Shown piece after piece: positions 10,278-20,709 of a stretch of DNA of 64,000 bases. The notes below the pieces were generated by a model that was given only the letters and a program-made list of their open reading frames with translations, had not been told where the DNA came from and did not search any database. Origin of the DNA: Parastagonospora avenae f. sp. tritici 18332-5 (Eukaryota; Ascomycota; Dothideomycetes; Pleosporales; Phaeosphaeriaceae); contig JAFJTR010000040.1 of NCBI GenBank assembly GCA_022559985.1, positions 1-64,000 of the forward strand. Direction: 5' to 3'. The stretch's first letter is position 1. Each line of letters starts with the position of its first letter. Both the position numbers and the translations under genes were made by a program.

Positions 10278-11429
10278 ATGTCGAATGATAGCGCTATGAC
10301 GACCTTTTCGGGCCTATGGAAGCCCAGGATTCAGCTCAAAACCCTGCACTATGGTTCCGGCTGTGTCGAGCAACATCTTCTCGGCACCTTACCAAGCCCC
10401 TCTTCCAGGGTTTATATTATTACCGGAACTTCATTAGCGACAAAAACACCTCTTGTGCGCCAACTGGAAGACATACTTGGACGACATCACGCCGGAACGA
10501 TCTCAAACATCAGACAGCATGGACCCATTGTAGATGTCGAACGAGCCATTGAACAGGTATTGAGCCGACAGGATGTCGACACCATCGTATCACTTGGCGG
10601 AGGCTCGCCCATCGACACCGCCAAAGTGATTTCACTTCGAGCTAAGGAGCACAGAGGAACATTCCTCACTCATCTGACCATCCCAACAACACTGAGCGCA
10701 GCAGAGTGCACAGCAGGTGGTGGATACACCAAAGCTGATGGTGTCAAAGTCGGCTTTCGCGCGCCAGAAATGGGTGTCTCAGCCATCTTCTACGACCCGC
10801 AGTACGCACGTCACACGCCCAAGGAACTGTGGTTGAGCACTGGAATGCGCGCTATGGACCATGCTGTCGAATGCATGTACCACCCTACCTCGACGGAAAT
10901 GCCCTGGAAAGCGCTATCAGTATGGGCTGTGGGCGAACTCTTCGAGTGTCTGCGCAAGTGCCAGCAATCGTATCCGTCCAATGATGTTGTTACGACTCGT
11001 CTCATGCTCGCAGCATACGCGAGTTCAGGATTGAAAGGCGAAAATCTCGTCGGAGGTATGGGTCTTTCGCATAGCTTGGGCCATGCGCTGGGAAGTCCGT
11101 ATGGAATAGCTCATGGTATCACGTCGTGCATGACCCTTGGAAAGGTGGTCAAGTTGAAGGCTCATGAGTCGCTGTGGTCAGCGAAACAGATCTCTCGCCT
11201 CTTACAGGCGGCTGGCGGATGTCCGACTGGCGACGATGTCCACGACGCCTTGGAAGTTGGCGATCGCATCATCGCTCTGGTACACTCTCTTGAGCTCGAA
11301 GTGCCGACTCTGTCTGCTCGAGGTGTCAGTAAAGATGAGATTCCTAAGATCGCGCAGAGAGCTCTTGGAGGGGTAAAGGAAGGACCATTGTTTGATCGTG
11401 TGCGAGAATTGGTGTGGGCCTTGTTTTAG
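10278..11429 (+). CDS. Maleylacetate-reductase-like dehydrogenase (Fe-ADH superfamily)
   Basis: A 383-residue single-exon member of the iron-alcohol-dehydrogenase superfamily, NAD(P)H-dependent. The nucleotide loop GGGSPID is at 107-113. The sequence is full length for the family. Where metal-dependent members have Asp in a GxDAxxHA motif, this protein reads GMRAMDHAVE (189-198), with Arg191 in the ligand position. Maleylacetate reductases, which do not use iron, also lack that Asp, so this branch is likely. The later LSHSLGHALG segment is intact. Its natural substrate here is unknown; reduction of an enone or ring-cleaved product is plausible (inference). It converges with the OMT-like gene and a MITE sits between the two 3' ends. 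Confidence 0.8.
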   Translation: MSNDSAMTTFSGLWKPRIQLKTLHYGSGCVEQHLLGTLPSPSSRVYIITGTSLATKTPLVRQLEDILGRHHAGTISNIRQHGPIVDVERAIEQVLSRQDVDTIVSLGGGSPIDTAKVISLRAKEHRGTFLTHLTIPTTLSAAECTAGGGYTKADGVKVGFRAPEMGVSAIFYDPQYARHTPKELWLSTGMRAMDHAVECMYHPTSTEMPWKALSVWAVGELFECLRKCQQSYPSNDVVTTRLMLAAYASSGLKGENLVGGMGLSHSLGHALGSPYGIAHGITSCMTLGKVVKLKAHESLWSAKQISRLLQAAGGCPTGDDVHDALEVGDRIIALVHSLELEVPTLSARGVSKDEIPKIAQRALGGVKEGPLFDRVRELVWALF

Positions 11430-11493
11430 CTTTGTAGTCCAACTTCTTCATAATTGCAAGAACTACCTTTTTACAAATTGTTGCAGACCGTAC

Positions 11494-11708
11494 CCCCAGG
11501 CGCTGGCAAAATGCCTGCCAGCCAATGTCTCACAATAAGAGGTGATAAGGTAGCCTGTATATACTCAAAAATCTCTGCAGGCCTAGGTAGCGCATCTTGT
11601 CGCTGCGCATATACTCAGACTACTATGAAGAGTTACAACACGCATATCTCTGGAATATTAGCTCATATTGTGTAGGTGTAGAGTGGGCATAGATTCAAGG
11701 ACTTGGTC
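11494..11708 (-). mobile_element. MITE-like inverted-repeat element, degenerate copy
   Basis: It starts CCCCAGGCGCTGGCAAAAT, close to the terminal repeat CACCAGGCGCCAGCAAAATT of the 39.8-kb copy, and keeps the internal GGTAGCCTGTATA and the distal TGTGTAGGTGTAGAGTGGGC blocks. No target duplication is visible. Confidence 0.55.
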
Positions 11709-11874
11709 TCAGGAATGTAAATTTCGCAATGCATTTTGCACTGCTGTCTCTTCTCGGCGCGCCATCGGGCGTGTAAAGACATGCCTCTCAAATTTGAGTT
11801 CTACAAAGACAACTCCCATAGGCCCTTGCAAACATGAGCGCTAGTCTCTACATCCGTCTTCACCTGCTAATATG

Positions 11875-13256
11875 TTAACTTTGTCTAATTTCATACTGGG
11901 AAACACTGACCGTCAAACACGGATCAACCCGCGAAAACATTTCGAGCCACTCCGCTTGTGTTCTCTGTTTGACATTATGCATCGTCATTGTGGTAATATC
12001 CCGTCTTCGATATGCGATTTCAATGTGCGGAGGGAATTGCTTCGACATTGGGGAGACGCCGTCAGTTATCAAAATGTAGGTCGATTTGTTCGTCCTCAGT
12101 GTGGGCAGCAACGTCTGGAGAAGTCTGATTGCATCGTCATCGGCCCAATTCCAGAACACGTTGCGAATGATGTAAGCGAAGACCTTTGTGGAGTCACTGG
12201 TGGACGCCATGGCCGATGGAGACGCAACGTTGGTGAAAGTAATGCGATCCTCGTAACGTGGTTCAACAAGAGCCTTGCCCCGCCGCAAGAAGTCATCAGA
12301 TTCACAACGAACTTCAAACGAAAGGCTCGGATACTCTCCGACAAGTGTTACGGATGCAAATCCGTATCTTCCACCAATCTCGACGGCCGTGGTCAATTCT
12401 GGCGACGAAAGGTTGTGGATGTGCTTTCGAAGTAGGGAGTCCGCCGGGTCCAGGGCTATCGTGCTCAGCAAAACTCCGTGTTAATGTACTTACGAAATGA
12501 CTTACATTTTGACACTCCTCTCATAGCTCGCCGAAAACGGTCACCTTTCTCAGGATGCTCAGCGTGCCATTCATACATCTCAGCACCCCATCTGAAAGGT
12601 GTTAGCGACAGCCAGGTTAATGTAGTTCCAACTTACCCTTGTTTAAAGCCAGACGTGCCCGCGACATAGTCGTTCGGCTTTGTAGTCAATGCCTGTGCCA
12701 GATGGGCACTAGCTACTCGCGTCTCAAACAGCTGGAATTCCACCCATGCCCGAAAATTTTCGTCTCCCAACAGCTCTTCTGATACCGCTGTCAATACGAA
12801 GATATTCTCTTCAGGCTCGTGTATGATGTTTTTGCATCGCAACAGGGCGAGTATCCTCGTCAATTTGTCTTCTGGGATCTGCGAGACATCCGACAAGCGA
12901 GAAAGAGAGGCGCGACCTCCAGAAGAAGCGATGCACTCTAGTGCTGGCGACTGAAGAAAGGCATAGAGCGCACCATGATCCCAGTTGGGCGCGACAAATT
13001 CATGGAGGAATTGGTGGGGTCCTTGCAAAAGGGAAGTGAGCTGCTCTAACCACCCAAGCGCTTTTGTCCGAGAGTCGCTAAGCTTTGGCGAAGTTTCCGA
13101 CCAGAAAGCAGTGCTTGTGCCTGCTTGCAAGCTGGGTGGAGTAACATCATCGGTCTTACACTCCAATTCCATCGCCGAACACTCTCTAAGGATCAGACTG
13201 GCCAGCTGAGAGATGCTGGTCTCCTCATGCTCTTGCTGAGAGTGATGTTCATTCAT
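11875..13256 (-). CDS. O-methyltransferase-like protein lacking the catalytic His
   Basis: Three exons (13256-12637, 12591-12506, 12455-11875) give 428 residues of a plant/fungal COMT-type O-methyltransferase: an N-terminal dimerisation/winged-helix half and a C-terminal SAM domain. Introns are 45 and 50 nt. The SAM loop is present as VEIGGRYG (normally VDVGGxxG), and the C-terminal QRTQAEW motif is intact. At the catalytic site, where the family has HDW or HNW, this protein reads RNVFWNWAD, so the general-base His is replaced by Trp. It may therefore not methylate. Some fungal OMT-fold proteins (LepI is the known example) catalyse other chemistry. A CGG-N3-CCG site 200 bp upstream ties it to the cluster. 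Confidence 0.8.
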
Positions 13257-13456
13257 ATTGAGAGGTGGTCCTTGTGACTGTAGCTGCGCGTATTGGAAGG
13301 AGAAAAATGCGCACGCGTCATCCTGAACATCTTCGCATCATCTCTTACATACTATAGGCTGATCTCAGGGCTTCCAGGATCATTCCAGACTATTGCCCTC
13401 ACTGTGCATACTGCCATAAGACTGCAGTGCCGTCGATAAGCAAGGGCAGAGTGTTA

Positions 13457-13465
13457 CGGCGCCCG
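13457..13465. promoter_or_regulatory. CGG-N3-CCG palindrome (OMT-like gene)
   Basis: CGGCGCCCG, 201 bp upstream of the OMT-like start. The rest of the 13257-13855 gap shows no gene. Confidence 0.65.
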
Positions 13466-13855
13466 ACACACCGAGCGTTGAGCTTGGAATCGATATCTGG
13501 CATCGACGCATGGTCAAATTGCGATATTGATTTTAAAAAGTGAGAAGTATCCCTAGCGAGCATAGTTTGAGTATATTGGAAATATTTGCATCATGTCCGG
13601 CTTGTTGGAATGGAAAGGCTATCGCTAACTAGCAGTCGACTCAGTGATTAGTTCTAGCTTACATAATTCAGGAGGCGAGAAACAGACGCGTCTCGCGTCC
13701 GTTGCGGGTGGCTTCCGCTCCCACCACATTGCTGTCGTATTCGAAAGATCATCACAACACGATCATGTCCATGAGTTTTTGGGAACTTCTGCGAGAGGTT
13801 TCTCCGCAAGATCTTGCATTATGCGTCCATATCACCTCTACTCTCGACTACACGC

Positions 13856-14788
13856 TCATTCCAATTTCAACGGATTCGCCTTAAAGTACTCGTCCAGCGT
13901 GGTCAGCTTGCCACGCGCCTGCTCGGCCGACCATTTGACCTTCTCCTCAGTGTTCTCACCATAATACCCATAGTCCTGGAAGTACTGCAACATCTCGGCG
14001 ACGTGATCTCTCATCGTAGGAGGGAGGAAGCCACGCCACTTTTCCTCCGGGAGCTGAATGTACGCAACCGATTTTCCGGAACCCTTGCTCATGTGTTCCG
14101 CGATTTCTTGAAAGCTATACAATCCTGTCGCGGCGCAAAGCACTTTGCCTTCGTACTTGGGAAAGTCAGCTAAGATGGCAGCTATCCATTTCCCGGTATC
14201 CCCTGCCGTGTCGATCAAAGGCATCTTCGTTTCTGGTGTGACAAAGTTGAACAGGGCGTAAGTGCCGTTGCCGACGGGATGTGGCTTCATCGTCGCACTG
14301 AAATTCGACATAAAAGAGCCGGGTGCAAAGAAGGCGCTTTTCAGAGGCAGTGTGCGAATGTACTGCTCAACTTCTTCTTTGCCATCAAAGTGGCCCATAT
14401 TCTTGAGCTTGCCACCCGAGTTCTTTCCCGCATTGGGCAAGGTCGAGTAGATGTAGCAAGGCACGCCAGCTGCAACAGCAGCATCAGCTAGAGCTCGGCC
14501 ATGATTGACTTCGTGTTCGTATGCATGGCCGTCGTAAACGGTGACCGTGTTGGCAAAAACGACGTGTGCGCCTTCGAAAGCTTTTTTGAGCGACGCGGCA
14601 TCATCAACGTCTGCCTTAACGACCTCGACACCCTTCTTTGCGAGTACCTGTGCGCTGTCTTGGCTTGGATCGCGAGTCGTTCCCCGAATTTTGTATTCTT
14701 TGCTCAGCTCCGCATCTGCAAGAATCGTGTTGACAATGGAGCCGCCTTGTTGCCCAGTGGCGCCAAATACGACAAGGAGCTTGGACAT
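13856..14788 (-). CDS. NmrA-like NAD(P)-binding reductase
   Basis: A 310-residue single-exon protein of the NmrA/atypical SDR family. The Rossmann loop GATGQQGG at 9-16 follows a beta strand (KLLVVF). The frame is open upstream to 14887, but the ATG at 14788 places the Rossmann strand right at the N-terminus as in relatives. Family members are either redox-sensing regulators or NADPH-dependent reductases, and the sequence does not separate these; in polyketide clusters such proteins are often tailoring reductases. It has no signal peptide. It diverges from the P450 at 15173, with one CGG-N3-CCG site between them. Confidence 0.8.
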   Translation of the reverse strand: MSKLLVVFGATGQQGGSIVNTILADAELSKEYKIRGTTRDPSQDSAQVLAKKGVEVVKADVDDAASLKKAFEGAHVVFANTVTVYDGHAYEHEVNHGRALADAAVAAGVPCYIYSTLPNAGKNSGGKLKNMGHFDGKEEVEQYIRTLPLKSAFFAPGSFMSNFSATMKPHPVGNGTYALFNFVTPETKMPLIDTAGDTGKWIAAILADFPKYEGKVLCAATGLYSFQEIAEHMSKGSGKSVAYIQLPEEKWRGFLPPTMRDHVAEMLQYFQDYGYYGENTEEKVKWSAEQARGKLTTLDEYFKANPLKLE

Positions 14789-15009
14789 CTTCTGCGTATT
14801 GAAGTGAAGTCTTGTGAATATGGTATTGATCAAGAAGATCGTGTTTACATGATGAAAGTGTCTAAGGTAACAAAGAGGGCGGCTCAAGGAAAGGCGCTCA
14901 CGTTCCGAATTACCCCGCGTCTATCTCGGTGTCGTCATAAAATGAGCGTATTGGGATGCTGGCCAAACCGCCGATTCATGATAAGTGAACTACGCTCCGT
15001 CCGCCAGCT

Positions 15010-15018
15010 CGGAAGCCG
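15010..15018. promoter_or_regulatory. CGG-N3-CCG palindrome (NmrA / P450-1)
   Basis: CGGAAGCCG in the 384-bp divergent promoter, 222 bp from the NmrA start and 155 bp from the P450 start. Confidence 0.65.
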
Positions 15019-15172
15019 AACCAGCGATGATCCGTCCATACACAGTCACGTGGCAGGGGTTGGACATCGAAAACGTGACATGCTGTGACTATGGCATATC
15101 TGTGGTTCCTGTCCGACATTGGTGGCTAAATCCTCCAACAGTTCCTCGAACGCATCTCAGCACTGATCGACC

Positions 15173-16883
15173 ATGGATGCCAAAGTGATGGCACTCGAGC
15201 CTCAGAGGTACCTCGTATACCTTCAGGATACTGTACGAAACCTACCTCTGGGAGCTATTCTTCGAGTAGCATGTACTTTCTTGGGCGGTGCTGCCATTAT
15301 CCTCGCCTTCATCTCCTACCGTTACTATGCTTTCCGTCGACGTCTGCCACCCGGTCCTGCTGGCATTCCACTGGTTGGGAATCTTTTGGAAATGCCAAAG
15401 AGTCACCCGTGGCTCACCCACACTGAAATGCACAAGAAGTACGGTCCGATCTTCAGCATGCAATTTGGTGCTAGTACCGTCATCTTTCTGGGCACCTATG
15501 GAGTTGCTCGAGATCTCCTGGAGAAACGCAGCAACATCTACAGCTCTCGACCCCGCTCAGTCATGGTTGGAGAATGCATAAGCCAAGGCAATCGGTCCCT
15601 CATTCTGCCATACGGAGAGCAGTGGCGTGGCTATCGGCGTCTGCAAGGATCATTCCTGAGTCCCCGCATGTCCAACACCTACCGCGAGTTGCAAGATCTG
15701 GAGAGCAAACAGCTCATTTCGGAATTCCTCACACGGGATGATTTCTTCAAGCGTTACCACCGTTACTCGTCTAGCTTGACCTTTGCTCTGGCGTACGGAA
15801 AGCGCATGCCCACTGGCCAAGAAGAGGAAGTGAAGGGTGTGGAGATGATCATGGACAATCTCAACAACGCCTTTATCACCAACTGGATTGTCGACTCCCT
15901 CCCGTGGTTGAACAAACTCCCGAGATTCATGAAGCCATGGCAAAAGATTGCTGACTTCCTGGGTGATGAGGAACGCGATTTCTTCACCATGATTCGAAAT
16001 GGCGCAACCCAGCGTAGAGGTTACAACTGGTGCAAGGACATTCTCACTATGAAGGAGCACAAGGCTCTCACTGATACGCAACTCTCTTACGTCATTGGCA
16101 ACACATACGAAGCTGGCGCAGATACCACCACCATGACGCTGCAAGTGTTTACACTTGCTTGTGTGCTACACCAAGACAAGGTCAAGATCCTCCAGGAGGA
16201 GATCGACCGAGTCGTTGGCCGTGAGCGACTACCCACTTTCGAGGATTGCGAGAAAATGCCTTACCTCCTGGCATTCGTCAAGGAGGTACACAGGTGGCGC
16301 CCAGTACTTCCTGGTGGAGTGCCTCATGCAGTTACTGCGGATGACGAATATATGGGCTACCATATTCCCAAAGGCGCAACCATTGTTCCCGGCCACTGGG
16401 CAATCTCCATGGACGAAGAGTTATATCCAAACGCGGACGAATTTCTGCCGGAACGTTTCCTGAAAGATCCAGATCTTCCTTACTCTCAATTTGGATTCGG
16501 TCGACGCAAGTGCATTGGTAAGTAAATTTGCCACACAATTACATCTTTATCTTCTAATTTAGTCGTTAGGTCAATACATTGGTAACAACTCCATGATGAT
16601 AAACGTATCACGTATGCTCTGGGCCTATGACATCAAGAAAGGCTGGGAGATAGTGAATGGAAAGAAGGTTGAGGCAAAGGTTGGAAGATTCGACTTTCAC
16701 TCAGGCTTCAACTCTCCTCCTCTGCCGTTCAAAGCAGCCTTTATTCCGCGTAGTGAGAAGGTAAAGGATATTCTCCGCGGGGAGTTCGCCAAAGCAGACA
16801 AGGACACAGGGGCCATTCTGGAGCGCATCGAGAAAGCTCAGCAGATTCTCAAGGAAGGCGAACCTACCGTAGTCGCAGTGTAA
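15173..16883 (+). CDS. Cytochrome P450 monooxygenase (first of two)
   Basis: Two exons (15173-16517, 16570-16883; 52-nt intron splitting a Gly codon right after the heme Cys) give 552 residues. An N-terminal membrane helix (about 27-50) is followed by a Pro-rich hinge (LPPGPAGIPLVGN), so it is ER-anchored. The I-helix oxygen motif is AGADTTT (314-320), the K-helix ExxR is EVHR (371-374), and the heme loop is FGFGRRKCIG with Cys447. All key P450 elements are present. It resembles fungal polyketide-tailoring P450s of the O-methylsterigmatocystin-oxidoreductase type (general resemblance only). It probably hydroxylates or cleaves an aromatic intermediate (inference). Confidence 0.9.
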
Positions 16884-17549
16884 AGTATGACGATTGTTCA
16901 AGACGCCAAAAGCAACAAATAAGCCCGATGCTGGGAAAAGCTGTTGTACGAAGTTTGTCTCGATAGAATGAACATCCGTAGTCAAAGCTACTCAAAGAGT
17001 GAGCGGTAAATTCAACTACACAGTTTTAGTTTCGTGAAACACGCATCATAATGACTGCTTTTAGACTGCTACAACAGTACAACAGGTATCAGATTGCGTC
17101 ATGCGATCTCGTGAAATGTTCCGCGTACAACTTTGATAGTTGATCCAAATTTGTGTCATACGCTTGTTGCAATAATTCCCGCCCCAAAAGTGATAAGACC
17201 ACACACGACAGGTAACTACCCATAGAGCCAATTCTATCTCAGCGCGGGGAACGGTATTGGGGGCGGTATCTGTGCTTTGCTGGGGAAGGATGATTTCGGC
17301 GGCCGGGACGCGGGCCACACCAACACTCGCCCGTCAAACATCACCATCAGCTCAGCTCATGGATCGTACGACCGGCCGAAACTGGAGTTGAGATGTTCAA
17401 ACAAGAATTGAAGCGCATATTTCATTCCAGTGCAAAAAAGCTCAAAGCCGCCGCAACAATTGCTGGCATTGCACTCACATACACCTTTCTATATCACGAT
17501 CAGCCACTAAGCTACTTTTGAAACACCCGCCCGCATTACCAATCGCACC
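16884..17549. other. Intergenic, cupin promoter
   Basis: A 666-bp gap without a gene. It holds one CGG-N3-CCG site (17297-17305) and a GC-rich patch (17230-17340) within otherwise AT-balanced DNA. Confidence 0.5.
17297..17305. promoter_or_regulatory. CGG-N3-CCG palindrome (cupin gene)
   Basis: CGGCGGCCG, 245 bp upstream of the cupin start. Confidence 0.6.
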
Positions 17550-18187
17550 ATGAACGGCGTCGTCGACAAAGGCACAAATAACTACTCCCAGACTCTTTCA
17601 ATTGGGCATGCTTCGCCAGCCAATATCCCGTGGAGGTTTTTGGGCCAATGTATGTACCGCGACTTAGTACTTTCGTACAGACACTGACCCTGGAGAAGAC
17701 AAATACCGCATCCTTGAAGATGGCTCACAAACGCAATACCGCCTCTGTGTTATCGAGAGCTCAATCCCGCCACACAGCGACGGCCCAGTTTTCCATTTCC
17801 ACGAAATGCACGATGAGGGATTTTATGTGACTGTGAGTTATTCCACAATAATTATAGTCACATGCGCTAATATTCTCATAGAAAGGAAAAGTTCGATTCC
17901 ATTCCCCAGGACGCGGTCATCTCGACGCCAGCGCTGGCGACCTTGTTACCGTACCGATTCGCCTGCCGCACAAGTTCAGCAACCCGTTCGACGAAGAAGC
18001 TGTCTTCATCAACACAATTACACCTGGCTTCTTTGTGCGCTACTTCGAATATCTGGAGGAGCTGATTGGAGATGGCGAGGTTTTGACGAAGGAAGTGAAC
18101 ATGGAGGCTTTGAAACGATTTGCGACAGTTCCGTTGACGGACGAGATGGTCAAGCAGTTCGAGGATGTATTTGCAAAAGATAAGTGA
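17550..18187 (+). CDS. Cupin-domain protein
   Basis: Three exons (17550-17649, 17699-17832, 17882-18187) give 179 residues of a single-domain cupin. The first intron is best ended at 17698: a nearer acceptor would make a 31-nt intron and put its CACTGAC branch site in the exon. Cupin motif 1 is visible as PPHSDGPVFHFHEMHDEGFY, giving candidate metal ligands His, His, Glu/His, and motif 2 as the segment around HKFSNP. It resembles quercetin-dioxygenase-like fungal cupins. It has no signal peptide. It may be a metal-dependent oxygenase, isomerase or cyclase acting on a phenolic intermediate (inference). It converges with the second P450. Confidence 0.75.
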
Positions 18188-18382
18188 AGGAACGGAGATT
18201 GAGGCTGGCCAGTGACGTAAATAGTAGTGCAAGACGGAAAATAATTGAACTCAACATTGAAGATGAACGTGGTACAATCGTGTCTCGTGAAGCATACATA
18301 TGTTCTTTCGAACTTTCCACGACAGCCCTGGATGATTTGAAAGCAGCATGACGCGTTACAAAAACTCCGCCACAAACTGTTT

Positions 18383-19931
18383 TCATCCTGTTACTGCTGG
18401 CTTGAGAGTACAATAAAGTGGCTTCTTCTGCCAGAATCCTTGCAACTTTTGCTCCATCCATCGCTCCTGTCCGTTTTCAAGTTGCCAGTCGAACTTAAAC
18501 AAGAGCTTTGCGAAGAGCAACCGCATCTCAGCTCTCGCAATGTTCTTGCCCAAACAGTTTCTGGGCCCGTAGGAAAAAGGCTGCATGCACTCTTTATTAT
18601 CGCTGACGAACGGCGGTGCGTCCCGTGTTTCCGCCAACCAACGCTCTGGAAGGAACTCCCTCGGTTTGTGAAAGTTTGCAGGATGGCGGTATGCAGAGTA
18701 GTGATTCACTCCCACAGTCATGCCCTCTGTGACGAACTTGCCTTCGATCGTCTCTCCGCCCACTGGCACACGGCGAGGCATGGTGATCGCGACTGGCGGA
18801 TACATACGTAGCGTTTCGGTAATGACTGCATCAAGATACATAAGCCTCTGCGTGCTTGCGAGCGTGATATCGCCTATGCTGGAGTGGGCGGAGCGGACTT
18901 CATCTACCAGTCGGGTGTACACGGACGGGTGAGTAAGCATAAGGAAAGCGGCGCCTGAAAGCGCAGTCGCGGTTGATTCTGATCCTGCAATACTGAGTGA
19001 AAAGGCGTTCACGTTGATCTCGGCAGGACTCATGCCCTTCTCATCGTTCGCAGAGAGGATGTAATGGAGGAAGTCTCGATGTTCGGAGCCGTTCTGGATG
19101 CGTCGCTGCACTGTCTGCATGGCTGTCTTGATGTTCTTCATGCGCTGACCCAGAAGTTTCTTAGGAGTGAAGTACTGTTTAACTCTCATGAGTCCCCAGT
19201 ACTTCGACATCTGGTTGAAAGTAAGTTCTGACGCCATTGCAGTGATCGACTGCACGAATGGCGCATATTCGCCCTTATCCAGACAGCGGAAGTTCTCCCC
19301 AAATGACATGTGGCCGATGAGGTCGAAAGAAGCAAAAGTCAACCATGACACGATGTCCACCGGACCTTGGCTGGACCGAGAAGAGATTTGATCGACCAGC
19401 TTTTTCGCATAGAGCTGCAAAATTGGCTCTTGCTCACGGAGAGCTGACTCGGAAAAGGCGTGAGACAAAAGTCGGCGTTGTCGAGTGTGCGTTTGCCTAT
19501 CTGCAACAAGAATGTTTTGTGCACCAGTTGGCGTGTGCAAGCGAAAGATCGGATCTTTCCCCATCTCTTCTTTGCGTTGACCGTAGATCGCTTTCCAAGC
19601 CCCATGATCGATGTACGACAGCTCTGTTGGTGCCACCCGAACGGTCTTGCCATACTTGATGTGCAGTTGTAGCAGCCGATAATGCAGCTGGCCTTTGTAC
19701 TGGTGATAACACCAAGGCAAACGCGATGCTGCCCAAAGCTTAGGTCCAGGGAAGTTTCGTAGTGGATGGAAGTAAATGTTATAAACCGCGTATCCTATCA
19801 CATAGACAGTAATCTATCAAGCAATTAAAATATGATACGAGTGAGAGCCTTTTGTTGCGTGATAAACTTACTGGAGCGACCACAGCGGCAAGAACTCCTA
19901 GCCAGTTGACTAGACTAAGTCTGACATTCAT
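18383..19931 (-). CDS. Cytochrome P450 monooxygenase (second of two)
   Basis: Two exons (19931-19872, 19813-18383; 58-nt intron) give 496 residues. An upstream in-frame ATG at 19976 would add 15 residues. The N-terminal hydrophobic anchor spans the intron, followed by FPGPKLWAA, the I-helix motif AGSEST, K-helix ETLR, the PERW motif, and the heme loop FSYGPRNCLG with Cys440. It resembles the isotrichodermin C-15 hydroxylase (CYP65-like) type, a different P450 family from the one at 15.2 kb, so the two are not a local duplication. Everything needed for activity is present. It has a CGG-N3-CCG site 221 bp upstream. Confidence 0.88.
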
Positions 19932-20151
19932 TGGAAATATTTGATACTTCAAAACAGATGAGGGTGAAGTCTCCAATGTGAAAGTGTTCCGAATTAGGTG
20001 CCTCGTCTGCTTGAACCTTTGTTGTCGCAGTACATCTGAGATTAGTCACCTGGCTCTTAGCCCAAGCCGCATCAATCCTCGGCATCAGGTTGAATGGGTC
20101 ACATCGCGAGTGCATCATGGCCAGTGGCTGGCTGCATAGCTTCTCGCTGCC

Positions 20152-20160
20152 CGGGCTCCG
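20152..20160. promoter_or_regulatory. CGG-N3-CCG palindrome (P450-2)
   Basis: CGGGCTCCG, 221 bp upstream of the P450-2 start at 19931. Confidence 0.65.
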
Positions 20161-20207
20161 AGTGAACGCAAAATGGCTTCAACATCATGACACCTAAGCG
20201 AAGAGCA

Positions 20208-20423
20208 CACAAGGCAGCGGCAAGATTCGTGTTCGCTTTGCATATGCGCGAAGTGATCTAATAGTTATTAGAAGCACGCCTATAAGTTTATAAGAGAGCC
20301 TAAAGATACACGCTACTCTAAGATATTCTCAGCTGGTTTTGCGAAAGTTTTGAAGAACATCTAGGCTACTTTAACCTGTTCTCGAATGGTGAGGGCGAAC
20401 AGGAGTTTTGCCGGTAGCTGGTG
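20208..20423 (+). mobile_element. MITE-like inverted-repeat element, well preserved
   Basis: A 216-bp element with terminal inverted repeats: left CACAAGGCAGCGGCAAGATT, right GAGTTTTGCCGGTAGCTGGTG read inward as the complement. It is flanked by AGCA on both sides, a likely 4-bp target duplication. It is AT-rich inside, has no ORF, and lies between the promoter of P450-2 and the 3' end of the first flavin monooxygenase. Confidence 0.7.
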
Positions 20424-20709
20424 AGCATCATTGTCCATTGACGGTACCATACCTACTTGGAGCCAGAGGTTCGGGGATGGACAATGAACAAAGTAAGAGA
20501 ACTCTGGAACTGTGCGATCGAAGGGATGTTCATGTTCGTCATCCACCTCGAGCTGGGCTGCAACGACTCCTGGCGCTAGCTCGATTGAGCTCAAAGCAGC
20601 AATGACGTAATGCAATTCCGCGTCCTCTCTGAACCGTCACGATCGTATCGGAGAAAGGACATAGCTGTGATCTAGAAACAAATCATATATCTCTATCATG
20701 TAAATTTTT

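Noticed and set aside
12474..12505. A 32-nt second intron in the OMT-like gene
   Set aside because: It is too short; the acceptor at 12456 gives 50 nt and restores the usual family spacing at this point.
17356..17361. CGGCCG and CGGACCG half-site pairs with 0-1 bp spacers as further regulator sites
   Set aside because: Spacing differs from the 17 consistent sites and such short strings are common by chance; kept only as a note for the regulator promoter.
17650..17680. A 31-nt first intron in the cupin gene
   Set aside because: It is too short for a fungal intron, and extending it to 17698 gives 49 nt with a proper CTGAC branch site and better agreement with cupin relatives.
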